Source of the DNA: a virus
Virus record (IMG/VR): IMGVR_UViG_3300046642_000772
Coordinates: 1 to 20,934 of that record
Direction: 5' to 3' (one strand)
DNA: 20,934 nucleotides
The notes beneath the pieces are model-generated. The model was not told the DNA's origin. It worked only from the letters and a program-made list of their open reading frames with translations, and made no database searches. The position numbers and the translations under genes were made by a program. This document shows positions 6,815 to 13,553 of this stretch, piece by piece. Each line of letters opens with the position of its first letter. The first letter of the stretch is position 1.

Positions 6815-8596
6815 TTATTCTCCTCCAAACCATCCGTTTTTAGTACTGCCTAGCAAGAGCAAGCTCTGATCATCATTTTGATCGAGATCATTGAGATCAG
6901 CAAGAAAGGCGCCATAGCATGACATCGACTGCGCGACGGCCGCGTCGATTCGCTTCGAGTCAACGGTCGTGCCTTTGACGATGCGCAATTTCTCGCCTTC
7001 GCTGTATTTCGCTTTACACGCCGCGAGGTGCTCGTAGAAGTCCTCTCTGCCTTTCGGTATCCAGATCAGACCGTCCTTATACAGGTGGTAGAGCATCGTG
7101 TCTGCTCTCGTGCGCATCTCGCCTTGGTTGAATTCGATCACATCGACGCCATAGTCCATGAGGTTGAGCCTGATCTGATGAAGCTGGTACGGATCGAAAT
7201 AGACAGGCGTGATGTACTTCTCCTGTTTGGCGTCGAAGTAGGAGCGCAAGAGGTTCGCATCATAAAGCTCTTTGACTTTCGTCTCGACAAGCTCATGCAG
7301 ATCGGCGTCCTGTCCGTGCGGATCGTGTATCTCGATGTACGGCGTGCAATAAGACTCGCCTTGTTTATCAGAGCCTACGAGAGCGATGCTGTCGTGTCGC
7401 ATCGCCGCGTCCACAGCAAGCGTGAAAGGACGTGCATCTTTCTCGTAGGCTTTGATCCAGTTCGACTCGACTTTCGCCGCATCGATCCACGCTGGCTCAA
7501 GCATCTCGCTAGAAGACGCTTGCCAGCGGTTCTGCATGAGTCTGATCGCTTCTGTCCTAGGTAGGTTGCGTGACTCTCGCTTATAGGCTTCATCAGTCTG
7601 CCACGGAAGCCGTCGATCATGATCCCAGAAGATGAACATCTCCTCTTCAGGTATCTCGACACATGCGGGCCGCTGATCTGTGATGATGTCGTCAAGCTCT
7701 GCGACGTAATAAGCGGCGCTCGTGTTCGGCTCGCTCCCATCTTGCAGTTCCTTTTCGTCAACACTTGTCCACGCCTTCAGGAACAGGCGGAGAAGGGTTT
7801 TCGACTCGTCAGTGTAGCCAGCGTAAGTCTCGATCCAGCGCATCGACACGCGACGTGTCTCGACAGGCATCAACTCAGCAAAGAGTCTTTCATCGGTCTC
7901 GCTCTTGAAAGCCCATATTTCTGTCCACAGTGTAAGGCAATACGAGTCACCTGCCTCGGTGCTCGGATTGTTCGGCAGTGCTTTGACTTGCGTGCCGTTC
8001 GGCAGGAATATCTCAGGCTTTGAATTGACTGCCGTCTTCACGTCTCCGCCGAGCGCTTTGAGCATCGGCTTCATCGAGCGGTAGACGCGATCTTGCGCCT
8101 GATCTTTCTTGTTGGCTATCGCGAGCACGACATTAGGCGGATCGACAAGCGCGGCGAAGTAAGCTCCGACACATGCGGCGATCTGCGTCTTGCCGCACTT
8201 CTTCGGCTGTGACCAGATGATCGTCGTGTATTTCGAGAGCCTGCCGTTGTAGCCGCCGGGCGGAAAGATGTGGCGCAGTATGCGCTTCTGGAATTCTTCG
8301 AGCACGATCTTCTTCGGCGGCTTCCGAGGATCGTCGAGCTTGAGCGTGACTTCGTTCACCGAGGTATAGTCGTAGCAGTTCTCCTCGATCCATTCATCAA
8401 TAGGCTGGAGCAGATCGAAGCGCACGTCGCCGTCAGGCACGATCTGCTCGACGTGAGGCGTGTTGCGAGCGCGATCATGTGCATCGAGCTTCGCGCGAAG
8501 CTCTGAGGCTTCTTGATCGTAAAGACGAATAACCTCTCGCGTGGAGAGGTTCGTTGGGAAGAAGAAACGATTCACCTTGAGGTCAGGCAGTGTCAT
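6815..8596 (-). CDS. terL: Terminase large subunit
   Basis: 593 aa, the usual length. It pumps DNA into the prohead and cuts the concatemer. ATPase part: Walker A SQPKKCGKT (129-137), Walker B region LTLWTE (221-226) with E226 as catalytic glutamate. In this Walker B the usual aspartate before the glutamate is threonine. Nuclease part: LAVDAAMRHDS with D396, VYFDPYQ with D468, and SKRIDAAVAQS with D551, the three-acid RNase H-like pattern. The ATG overlaps the TerS stop (TAATG), so the two are coupled. The next gene starts directly after its stop. Confidence 0.95.
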   Translation of the reverse strand: MTLPDLKVNRFFFPTNLSTREVIRLYDQEASELRAKLDAHDRARNTPHVEQIVPDGDVRFDLLQPIDEWIEENCYDYTSVNEVTLKLDDPRKPPKKIVLEEFQKRILRHIFPPGGYNGRLSKYTTIIWSQPKKCGKTQIAACVGAYFAALVDPPNVVLAIANKKDQAQDRVYRSMKPMLKALGGDVKTAVNSKPEIFLPNGTQVKALPNNPSTEAGDSYCLTLWTEIWAFKSETDERLFAELMPVETRRVSMRWIETYAGYTDESKTLLRLFLKAWTSVDEKELQDGSEPNTSAAYYVAELDDIITDQRPACVEIPEEEMFIFWDHDRRLPWQTDEAYKRESRNLPRTEAIRLMQNRWQASSSEMLEPAWIDAAKVESNWIKAYEKDARPFTLAVDAAMRHDSIALVGSDKQGESYCTPYIEIHDPHGQDADLHELVETKVKELYDANLLRSYFDAKQEKYITPVYFDPYQLHQIRLNLMDYGVDVIEFNQGEMRTRADTMLYHLYKDGLIWIPKGREDFYEHLAACKAKYSEGEKLRIVKGTTVDSKRIDAAVAQSMSCYGAFLADLNDLDQNDDQSLLLLGSTKNGWFGGE

Positions 8597-9270
8597 TACA
8601 TCGCATCATGCTCTGGCAGATCGCTTGCACGAGGCGCCGGCGTCTCTGGCGATGTCGTGACAAGCGGCTTCGTGAGATCGAAGTCTGGTCGTTTGCGATC
8701 TGTCTCCATTTGCTTGAAGGCGAGATCGACTCTTTGCTTTGCTTCGAGGAGCTTCGTGCTGAATCCGACAAGTGTCTCGAAGACACGAGCCATCTTCTCA
8801 GGATCCTGCTTATCGACATACTCTTTGCGGCTGATGTGGATGGCGATCTGTTCGGCACTTGTGAGGCAGGTGTTTGTGGCGTTGGCGATGCGTTGGTTGA
8901 CGGAACCGAGTTCGGCTTGCTCGATCTTCGCTAACTGCTCTGGAGTTGCTTTCGAGCGCCATGTGCTTACAGTACTCTTGGCGAGACCGAGCAGATCGGC
9001 GACTTCTGTGATCGACATGCCGCCATAGATCATGAGAGCAAAGGCTTGATTTTTCAAATAGTTTCGCATTGACGGCGAGAGGTACGACTTCTTGCCGAGA
9101 ACTGCGAATTCTACTTGGTTGACTTCATCGAAGTTCCCTTCAGCGTCTATGCGAGACATGACCTGTGTGAATGGAGGTATCACTCCGCGGACATCGACGT
9201 GCTTACCTATACGTCCTTTGAGGTCATCGGATTCGTGGTCCGCGTCTGAGTTCCCGTTCGTCTTTGCCAT
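8596..9270 (-). CDS. terS: Terminase small subunit (HTH)
   Basis: 224 aa placed directly before TerL with a TAATG overlap. A helix-turn-helix at about 83-107 (MSITEVADLLGLAKSTVSTW) fits DNA recognition by TerS. A long charged helical region (120-200) could form the oligomer, and a Pro/Thr-rich tail follows. No SD is seen before the ATG at 9270. The assignment rests on the HTH, the size and the position; another HTH regulator is less likely here. Confidence 0.82.
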   Translation of the reverse strand: MAKTNGNSDADHESDDLKGRIGKHVDVRGVIPPFTQVMSRIDAEGNFDEVNQVEFAVLGKKSYLSPSMRNYLKNQAFALMIYGGMSITEVADLLGLAKSTVSTWRSKATPEQLAKIEQAELGSVNQRIANATNTCLTSAEQIAIHISRKEYVDKQDPEKMARVFETLVGFSTKLLEAKQRVDLAFKQMETDRKRPDFDLTKPLVTTSPETPAPRASDLPEHDAM

Positions 9271-9317
9271 AATTTTGATTGTCGGCTCGCTGATTTAACG
9301 CGAGTTGTTTTTCTCGT

Positions 9318-9347
9318 ATTCTGCAATTGAGGTGAGTGTGCTGTCAA
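9318..9347 (-). promoter_or_regulatory. Possible promoter for the terminase operon
   Basis: On the minus strand TTGACA (9342-9347), 18-nt spacer, CAGAAT (9318-9323, 4 of 6). About 50 nt before the terS start. A 5-bp hairpin (CTCGC / GCGAG, 9-nt loop) follows in the leader. Confidence 0.45.
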
Positions 9348-9378
9348 GAAAAGCATTTACAGCCGAGGTGGAGAAGAA

Positions 9379-9437
9379 GACGGCTCACAAGATCGGTGCT
9401 CTGCCACGGGCATTCGATCAGGTTCACCCGAGCCGTC
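9379..9437. repeat. Inverted repeat in gene-poor stretch 9271-9661
   Basis: Arms GACGGCTC (9379-9386) and GAGCCGTC (9430-9437) are 43 nt apart, with an inner CGGG/CCCG pairing on the minus strand. T-rich sequence follows on the minus side, so it may end the transcript of the secreted-protein gene before the terminase promoter. I see no convincing gene in 9271-9590. Confidence 0.4.
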
Positions 9438-9487
9438 CTTTCGTTTGGTAGGTGTGCTCTTGATCTCTCTTAAGCGGTTGAGCCCCG

Positions 9488-9513
9488 CGATCTTGAGCGA
9501 GATCGAGTATAAC
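9488..9513 (+). repeat. Short palindrome next to a TATAAC box
   Basis: CGATCT (9488-9493), 6-nt centre, AGATCG (9500-9505), followed by TATAAC (9508-9513). It looks like an operator beside a -10 box, but no -35 stands at a normal distance. A small plus-strand transcript through 9524-9632 is possible, not shown. Confidence 0.25.
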
Positions 9514-9523
9514 AGACGCAGAA

Positions 9524-9572
9524 AATGGCGTCGAGTGATTACCAGTCGTCTCGGCGCCATTCGCTGTTTTTT
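9524..9572. terminator. Terminator-like hairpin
   Basis: Stem AATGGCGTCGAG (9524-9535) pairs with 9550-9561 (12 bp, one G-T), 14-nt loop. On the minus strand a T-rich tail follows at once, which suits the end of the secreted-protein transcript. On the plus strand a run of six T (9567-9572) comes 5 nt later. Confidence 0.55.
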
Positions 9573-9590
9573 CAATAAGGAGGTTTAACA

Positions 9591-9632
9591 ATGTCCCCAT
9601 CAACGTCCAAGCACAACCAAAGACGCATCTGA
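9591..9632 (+). CDS. Possible 13-aa small ORF with strong SD
   Basis: TAAGGAGG stands 6 nt before the ATG, one of the best ribosome sites in the window, but the frame closes after 13 codons (MSPSTSKHNQRRI). No plus-strand gene follows. It may be a leader peptide, a real micro-protein or the stump of a deleted gene. Confidence 0.35.
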   Translation: MSPSTSKHNQRRI

Positions 9633-9661
9633 ATTCAAAATCAACCGCCTTGATCTTAGCG

Positions 9662-10027
9662 CTACGGAGCGACTCGTGTCAACATACTTTTATTCTCAAC
9701 GAAGTCGATCTCGAATCCTTCTCCGTTATCGAATGCAGTATTGAAGACGAACGCTGGCGGATCGAATTGATGTATGCGAGCTTTCGCGCTGATGACGTAA
9801 TACTTGCAACACGGCACGAGCACAGAGTAGTAGCCGAAGCTCGAAGTCATGGCGAATGCGACAGGCAGCCCGAAGTCTGTGTCGTAAACAGTGACGTAGG
9901 TACGAGCGATCGGCAGCCTGAGCCCTGTCGATGTGAGTGTGTAGGCACGGCCTGAAACTACTGACTGAGCAGGCATGGTGATCGCGAGTGTCGCGAGTAG
10001 TGAGATCAAGATGATCAGTTTCTTCAT
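9662..10027 (-). CDS. Secreted protein with carboxypeptidase-regulatory-like domain
   Basis: 121 aa; GGGAGG about 8 nt before the ATG at 10027. Residues 1-22 are a signal peptide (MKKLIILISLLATLAITMPA). The rest is one beta-sandwich repeat: SGRAYTL at 25-31, a V-T-V-Y-D strand, SFGYYSVLVPCCKYYVISAKA (about 63-83) and a closing EIDFVEN. This pattern matches carboxypeptidase-regulatory-like repeats found in many exported proteins, notably in Acidobacteriota. A free-standing copy in a phage suggests a protein sent to the cell surface, perhaps changing receptors or adhesion; that is inference. Divergent from the gene at 10226. Confidence 0.75.
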   Translation of the reverse strand: MKKLIILISLLATLAITMPAQSVVSGRAYTLTSTGLRLPIARTYVTVYDTDFGLPVAFAMTSSFGYYSVLVPCCKYYVISAKARIHQFDPPAFVFNTAFDNGEGFEIDFVENKSMLTRVAP

Positions 10028-10156
10028 GTGTGGTTCCCTCCCTGGTTTGATCGCTCTGTGAGCAATTCGGCGAGAGCATAGCAAATTATTTTGCAAAAAG
10101 ACACAAAAATGCGGAAAAAGTGTCAAAAAGGGCTGTTTTTTGATGTTTAGCCTAGG

Positions 10157-10220
10157 ATAATGCTTGACACGTATTGCAAAGAGCGTAAAATAGAGCTTGT
10201 CAGCACGACTGACTAAGGAG
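10157..10220 (+). promoter_or_regulatory. Promoter plus CACGA hairpin leader (module copy 3)
   Basis: TTGACA (10164-10169), 16-nt spacer with TTGCAA, TAAAAT (10186-10191). Stem GTCAG (10199-10203), loop CACGA, CTGAC (10209-10213), then TAAGGAG (10214-10220). AGCCTAGGAT lies just upstream (10149-10158) and recurs at 16198-16207 near copy 5, whose leader is nearly identical. Confidence 0.85.
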
Positions 10221-10225
10221 ACAAC

Positions 10226-10729
10226 ATGAAACTAACACTGATCGAAATGCTGAGGAAAGAGACTGAGACGCTTCGTGTCCAGTACATCGAGAAGACGAAA
10301 GAATATGCGGCGAGTTCATTCGCACAGCTTGAGAAAGTAGCCGCATCGCCGTGGCCCGCATACACTGACTTTGCGACGCCGGGCTTCGTAAAGTCTGCCG
10401 AGCGCTGGTGCGATTATCAGCAAGGGATCAACTATCGCAAAGCAACAGACGCGAAGAATCGAGCGATGAACATCATGCGAGCGGGTTATGATGTGTTCGA
10501 AGCTCGCGAAGTAAAGAATGCCGAGCTTCACTATGAAAACTCGATCATCAAGCTTGCGCTTCGCATCGTGAAGAAAGGACTCGATCAGACAGCACTCACG
10601 ATGGGCACCTCGCACATTGGCGTCAACATCGAGACGACGATCAACGATGGCACGAAGACAGTGAGAGCGTGGACGATCATCGCATCAGGGCCCTGCGTTC
10701 GACCGCACTACCGATACCTGATCAAGTAA
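10226..10729 (+). CDS. Hypothetical phage protein, 167 aa
   Basis: AAGGAG 5 nt before the ATG, right behind the CACGA hairpin. A long helical N-terminal two thirds is followed by a strand-rich end with NDGTKTVRAWTI and the terminal VRPHYRYLIK. This outline, helical region plus a D-G-(S/T)-x strand and a C-terminal H-Y-R motif, recalls a group of uncharacterised phage proteins, but I cannot name it. First of four genes that together have module copies 3 and 4. Confidence 0.8.
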   Translation: MKLTLIEMLRKETETLRVQYIEKTKEYAASSFAQLEKVAASPWPAYTDFATPGFVKSAERWCDYQQGINYRKATDAKNRAMNIMRAGYDVFEAREVKNAELHYENSIIKLALRIVKKGLDQTALTMGTSHIGVNIETTINDGTKTVRAWTIIASGPCVRPHYRYLIK

Positions 10730-10731
10730 GC

Positions 10732-10753
10732 GAGGGGGCGAAAGCCCTCTCTT
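10732..10753 (+). terminator. Probable weak terminator
   Basis: Eight-bp stem (10732-10739 with 10744-10751, one G-T) with a GAAA tetraloop right after the stop of the 167-aa gene, followed by a short T-rich stretch that merges with the next promoter's -35. It would separate the two units. Confidence 0.55.
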
Positions 10754-10756
10754 GTG

Positions 10757-10814
10757 TTGACACGCTTTGCAAAGCGTGTATAATCAGAGACAGCGAGCAC
10801 GACTCGCCAAGGAG
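10757..10814 (+). promoter_or_regulatory. Promoter with perfect palindrome plus CACGA hairpin leader (module copy 4)
   Basis: TTGACA (10757-10762), 16-nt spacer, TATAAT (10779-10784). An exact 18-bp palindrome CACGCTTTGCAAAGCGTG (10761-10778) fills the spacer, ideal for a dimeric repressor. Stem GCGAG (10793-10797), loop CACGA, CTCGC (10803-10807), then CAAGGAG (10808-10814). Confidence 0.88.
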
Positions 10815-10821
10815 AAAAACA

Positions 10822-11295
10822 ATGACAACGAAAATAGAAGCAAGACGATCAACAAACCGCGGCGACCTTTTCATCAAGCCTGGCAAAGACAAGCTTGTCC
10901 GCCAATACAATAGCGATGTGGTTGACTACAACACAGGCTCCTACTACTTCCCGACTGAGATCGAACTGGTCACGATCTTGAGGTCCGGCGATCTGACTCA
11001 GAAAGAGCGAGACGAACTGAAAGTCATGTATGGCGACTTTGAACTGACGATGCACGAAGGCACGATGGGAGCACATCCTTCTGATCTCTCGTATGCGACT
11101 GTCGATGATCTGATCAATGCACTGCGAGCATTCTCACCTGACGGCACGAAGCCTGTCGAGATCAGCCTTGGGCAGTACAACAAAAAGTATCCTGTCGCAT
11201 ACATGAAGATCGATTCACTTCAGTCGAACGGGCAAGACATCCGCATCGTCTGCTCGCTTCCGAACGACATGAGAACATCGACACGCAAAAGCTAA
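10822..11295 (+). CDS. Hypothetical protein, 157 aa
   Basis: The ATG at 10822 follows AAGGAG by 7 nt; the frame is open further upstream, but that part covers the promoter and hairpin. Basic N terminus (TKIEARRSTNRGDLF), acidic middle, and a strand-rich end. No motif or family recognised. It has the strongest-looking copy of the early promoter module. Confidence 0.78.
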   Translation: MTTKIEARRSTNRGDLFIKPGKDKLVRQYNSDVVDYNTGSYYFPTEIELVTILRSGDLTQKERDELKVMYGDFELTMHEGTMGAHPSDLSYATVDDLINALRAFSPDGTKPVEISLGQYNKKYPVAYMKIDSLQSNGQDIRIVCSLPNDMRTSTRKS

Positions 11296-11300
11296 TCAAC

Positions 11301-11344
11301 AATGTCTCCCACGACATTTACAATCGCCACGAGCGATCAAGGAG
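11301..11344 (+). promoter_or_regulatory. Promoterless CACGA hairpin before SD, with a second hairpin upstream
   Basis: Stem ATCGC (11323-11327), loop CACGA, GCGAT (11333-11337), then CAAGGAG (11338-11344). Just upstream AATGTC (11301-11306) pairs with GACATT (11313-11318). No -35/-10 is seen, so the hairpin works inside the mRNA between two genes. Confidence 0.72.
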
Positions 11345-11350
11345 AGCAAA

Positions 11351-12196
11351 ATGAAAACGATCAAAGTCGAAAACAAAAAGTATAAATCGAACGAAGTCAT
11401 GAGCACGATCACTTTTGCAGTCGCGAAGCGCGAGTCTGATCCTGCGTCGAATGTGTTCATCAAGAGCATCGAGTCAACCGGGCGTTACGCGGGCTTAGAG
11501 CGTATGTTCGAACAGCCTGACGTGCTCGTGAAGCGTGTAGGCTCTATCGAGCGGCTAGGCGACGGCACATTCGAAGTGAAGCTCGCAAGTCGATACAGCC
11601 CGAACGGGCCCCTGAGCTTCGTCAAAGAGACGCAGAAAGACGCTCTGATGTGGCTCGTGTCGTCGCTTGAGTACTTCCAAAGTTATGCTGAGAAGCTTGT
11701 CGATCTCACGCTTCCTTATTGGCAGTCGAAGCGCTTCGAGTACATGCGGAGCGATCTCTACAAGAGCTTTGATCGCATCGCGGAGCGATACACGAAGAAG
11801 CTCGACGAAGTGACGCAAGGGATGGACGCTGTGAATCCCGGCACGATCATTCATCAGCTTGAGTGGAGAGCAGACGAAATGCTTCATCTCGCCCACCTGC
11901 AAGGCTATGCGTTACGCATCGAGAAGCAACTTTCGTGGCTGACAGTCCCAGAGAACGACCGCGAGCCGGTGATCTTCGCGACGACGACCGGGCGATCTGC
12001 GATGACGATCTTCAGAGACAAGCTTGTCGAGATCCGCGAGGAGCTTACTGAGTCTCTCCTACGTCGCAAGTCGTGGGGACAGACATCGAGTGGTACTGGT
12101 CAGCGTATGAGCGCCTGTGCTGATGCAGACGCACAAGCTGACATGATCGATCTGCTCAAGGATGCCGTCCGAGCGATCAATTCTGATCTGAAATAA
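11351..12196 (+). CDS. Hypothetical protein, 281 aa
   Basis: AAGGAG 7 nt before the ATG, right after an intercistronic CACGA hairpin. The N-terminal 95 residues are strand-rich (EVMSTITFAVAKRES); from there on it is largely helical with many charged residues, including a coiled-coil-like stretch around 125-165 and a C-terminal helix. No catalytic motif seen, no family recognised. Same unit as the genes at 10822 and 12206. Confidence 0.78.
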   Translation: MKTIKVENKKYKSNEVMSTITFAVAKRESDPASNVFIKSIESTGRYAGLERMFEQPDVLVKRVGSIERLGDGTFEVKLASRYSPNGPLSFVKETQKDALMWLVSSLEYFQSYAEKLVDLTLPYWQSKRFEYMRSDLYKSFDRIAERYTKKLDEVTQGMDAVNPGTIIHQLEWRADEMLHLAHLQGYALRIEKQLSWLTVPENDREPVIFATTTGRSAMTIFRDKLVEIREELTESLLRRKSWGQTSSGTGQRMSACADADAQADMIDLLKDAVRAINSDLK

Positions 12197-12205
12197 GGAG
12201 GAGAA

Positions 12206-13180
12206 ATGAAAGACAATTTGACCACAAAACACATCGGAGCCTTCACGGGCTCCGACACCATTTACATCAAAGATTCGAAGAAAACTGTCGGACAAGGCTT
12301 GTTTTTCTGCCACTTCGAGAGCTTCGCAAAAGGCATTGTCACTGGGACGATTGTCAACGTCACCGAGAAATACGAGAAGGGGCGTGTAGGTACTCGCCTG
12401 AGAGCAAAGCTTGAGAACTGTGCCTTGTGGGGCACTGATGACGCTATGGGGCGCGAGCGCATGCATTGGTTTGATCGAGTGAGTGGCTATGCGAAAGACC
12501 CGCGAGCAGAGGAGCGAGAGCCTGAAGAGGTGCAGTCTGAGCACGAGTCCTATGGCGTGATCGAGATCAGCAACCCAAGTGGCCCTGATCGTTTCCTATT
12601 CGGTTCGAGCATTCCTCACATGCACAGCATCGAGATGACTGTGAAGCGTGCTCGCTTGTATCGAGATCACGGAGACCGCACCTACGGGCATGCGGTGCTC
12701 TTGAAAATTGAGATGTCCCACTCGCAGTTCGTCGAGATGATGACTTCGACTGGCAAAGGCAGTGGAACCCCTGTCACGCTTCGATACGTCAATGGCAAGC
12801 GCATGGAGGATCCTCCGTTCACTTCGAAGCGTCGCCAGCATGATCAGGAGTTCCGGTTGAGGATGCGAAACTTCGTCCGTGATCTTGATCAGAACAACAT
12901 CGAGGTGGGTGAGATACTTGAGAAGCCTTCGATCTCGAAGACAGATCGTGCGGCCCTGCGATCTGCGTATGATCGCATCGTCGCTGAAGTGAGATCGAAC
13001 ATCCCATTCTTCGTCGAGCAGTTCAATGAGCAGATGGACAAGACTGTGATGGAGAGCACGAGCGAGATCGAAGCTTTCGTCGAAGGCAAGATCAGACAGC
13101 TTGGGCTCGAACGCTTTCAGGACGAGGTCAAAGGCATGATCCTAGGTGGGAGCACTGAGACAAAGGAGCTTACCGACTGA
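12206..13180 (+). CDS. Conserved phage protein of unknown function, 324 aa
   Basis: TAAGGAGGAG directly before the ATG. The middle (about 130-205) contains RFLFGSSIPHM, then IEMSHSQFVEMMTSTGKGSG and TPVTLRYVNGKRMEDPP. I recognise this order (L-F-G-S-S-I, a S-x-x-Q-F/W-x-E-x-x-T-S stretch, then a x-V-T-L-R-Y strand with a E/D-P-P) from a widespread uncharacterised phage family. A charged helical C-terminal half follows. Its stop overlaps the stop of the converging minus gene by 11 bp. Confidence 0.8.
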   Translation: MKDNLTTKHIGAFTGSDTIYIKDSKKTVGQGLFFCHFESFAKGIVTGTIVNVTEKYEKGRVGTRLRAKLENCALWGTDDAMGRERMHWFDRVSGYAKDPRAEEREPEEVQSEHESYGVIEISNPSGPDRFLFGSSIPHMHSIEMTVKRARLYRDHGDRTYGHAVLLKIEMSHSQFVEMMTSTGKGSGTPVTLRYVNGKRMEDPPFTSKRRQHDQEFRLRMRNFVRDLDQNNIEVGEILEKPSISKTDRAALRSAYDRIVAEVRSNIPFFVEQFNEQMDKTVMESTSEIEAFVEGKIRQLGLERFQDEVKGMILGGSTETKELTD

Positions 13181-13553
13181 AGCTTGATCGAGAGCCTGAC
13201 TTGCTGAGCGCCTCGCTGGAAAGCGGGGCGTTTGGCGCCTCTATCTCGACAAGAAAGCTCCTGCCGTCGCCTCCGAGCGCGAGTGCGCAGTCGTCGCAGA
13301 AGTTCTCTCTGAGAAACGGCTTCTGGAATGCAGTGCGCAGGTGCTCTGGAAGCTCTGAGATCGCTGTGTGTGTCGCGAGCGCACTGCATTTGTCGCCGTC
13401 TCGGAAAAGCCCTCCATCGCACTCTAATTTGACAAGCGACGTGTTTATCCGCCCTGGCATCAGGCGAAACTCGATCACATTCTCTGGGATCGTGCTGGTC
13501 TCGATGTCTTTGCTCGCATTAAGCAGGTCCTTCAGTCGTTTCATCCACTTCAT
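13170..13553 (-). CDS. Hypothetical protein with four cysteines, 127 aa
   Basis: GGAG 5 nt before the ATG at 13553, which lies within the end of the preceding gene. C45, C56 and C86-x2-C89 could bind a metal ion. The N terminus is basic; the last 25 residues are Ser-rich and overlap a hairpin, so the tail may be unstructured. Last gene of the eight-gene minus operon. No family recognised. Confidence 0.7.
   Translation of the reverse strand: MKWMKRLKDLLNASKDIETSTIPENVIEFRLMPGRINTSLVKLECDGGLFRDGDKCSALATHTAISELPEHLRTAFQKPFLRENFCDDCALALGGDGRSFLVEIEAPNAPLSSEALSKSGSRSSFSR
13209..13233 (+). terminator. Possible terminator inside converging gene end
   Basis: Nine-bp stem (13209-13217 with 13222-13230, one G-T) with a GGAA tetraloop, then TTT. 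It lies 29 nt after the 324-aa gene and within the 3' coding end of the opposite gene. The T-run is short. Confidence 0.45.

Noticed and set aside
9357-9575. 72-codon minus frame
   Set aside because: It would need a TTG start without SD, reads through a terminator-like stem, and is Arg/Pro-rich as in non-coding sequence.
10669-10821. N-terminal extension of the 157-aa protein
   Set aside because: It would translate the terminator, promoter and leader hairpin; the SD-supported ATG is at 10822.
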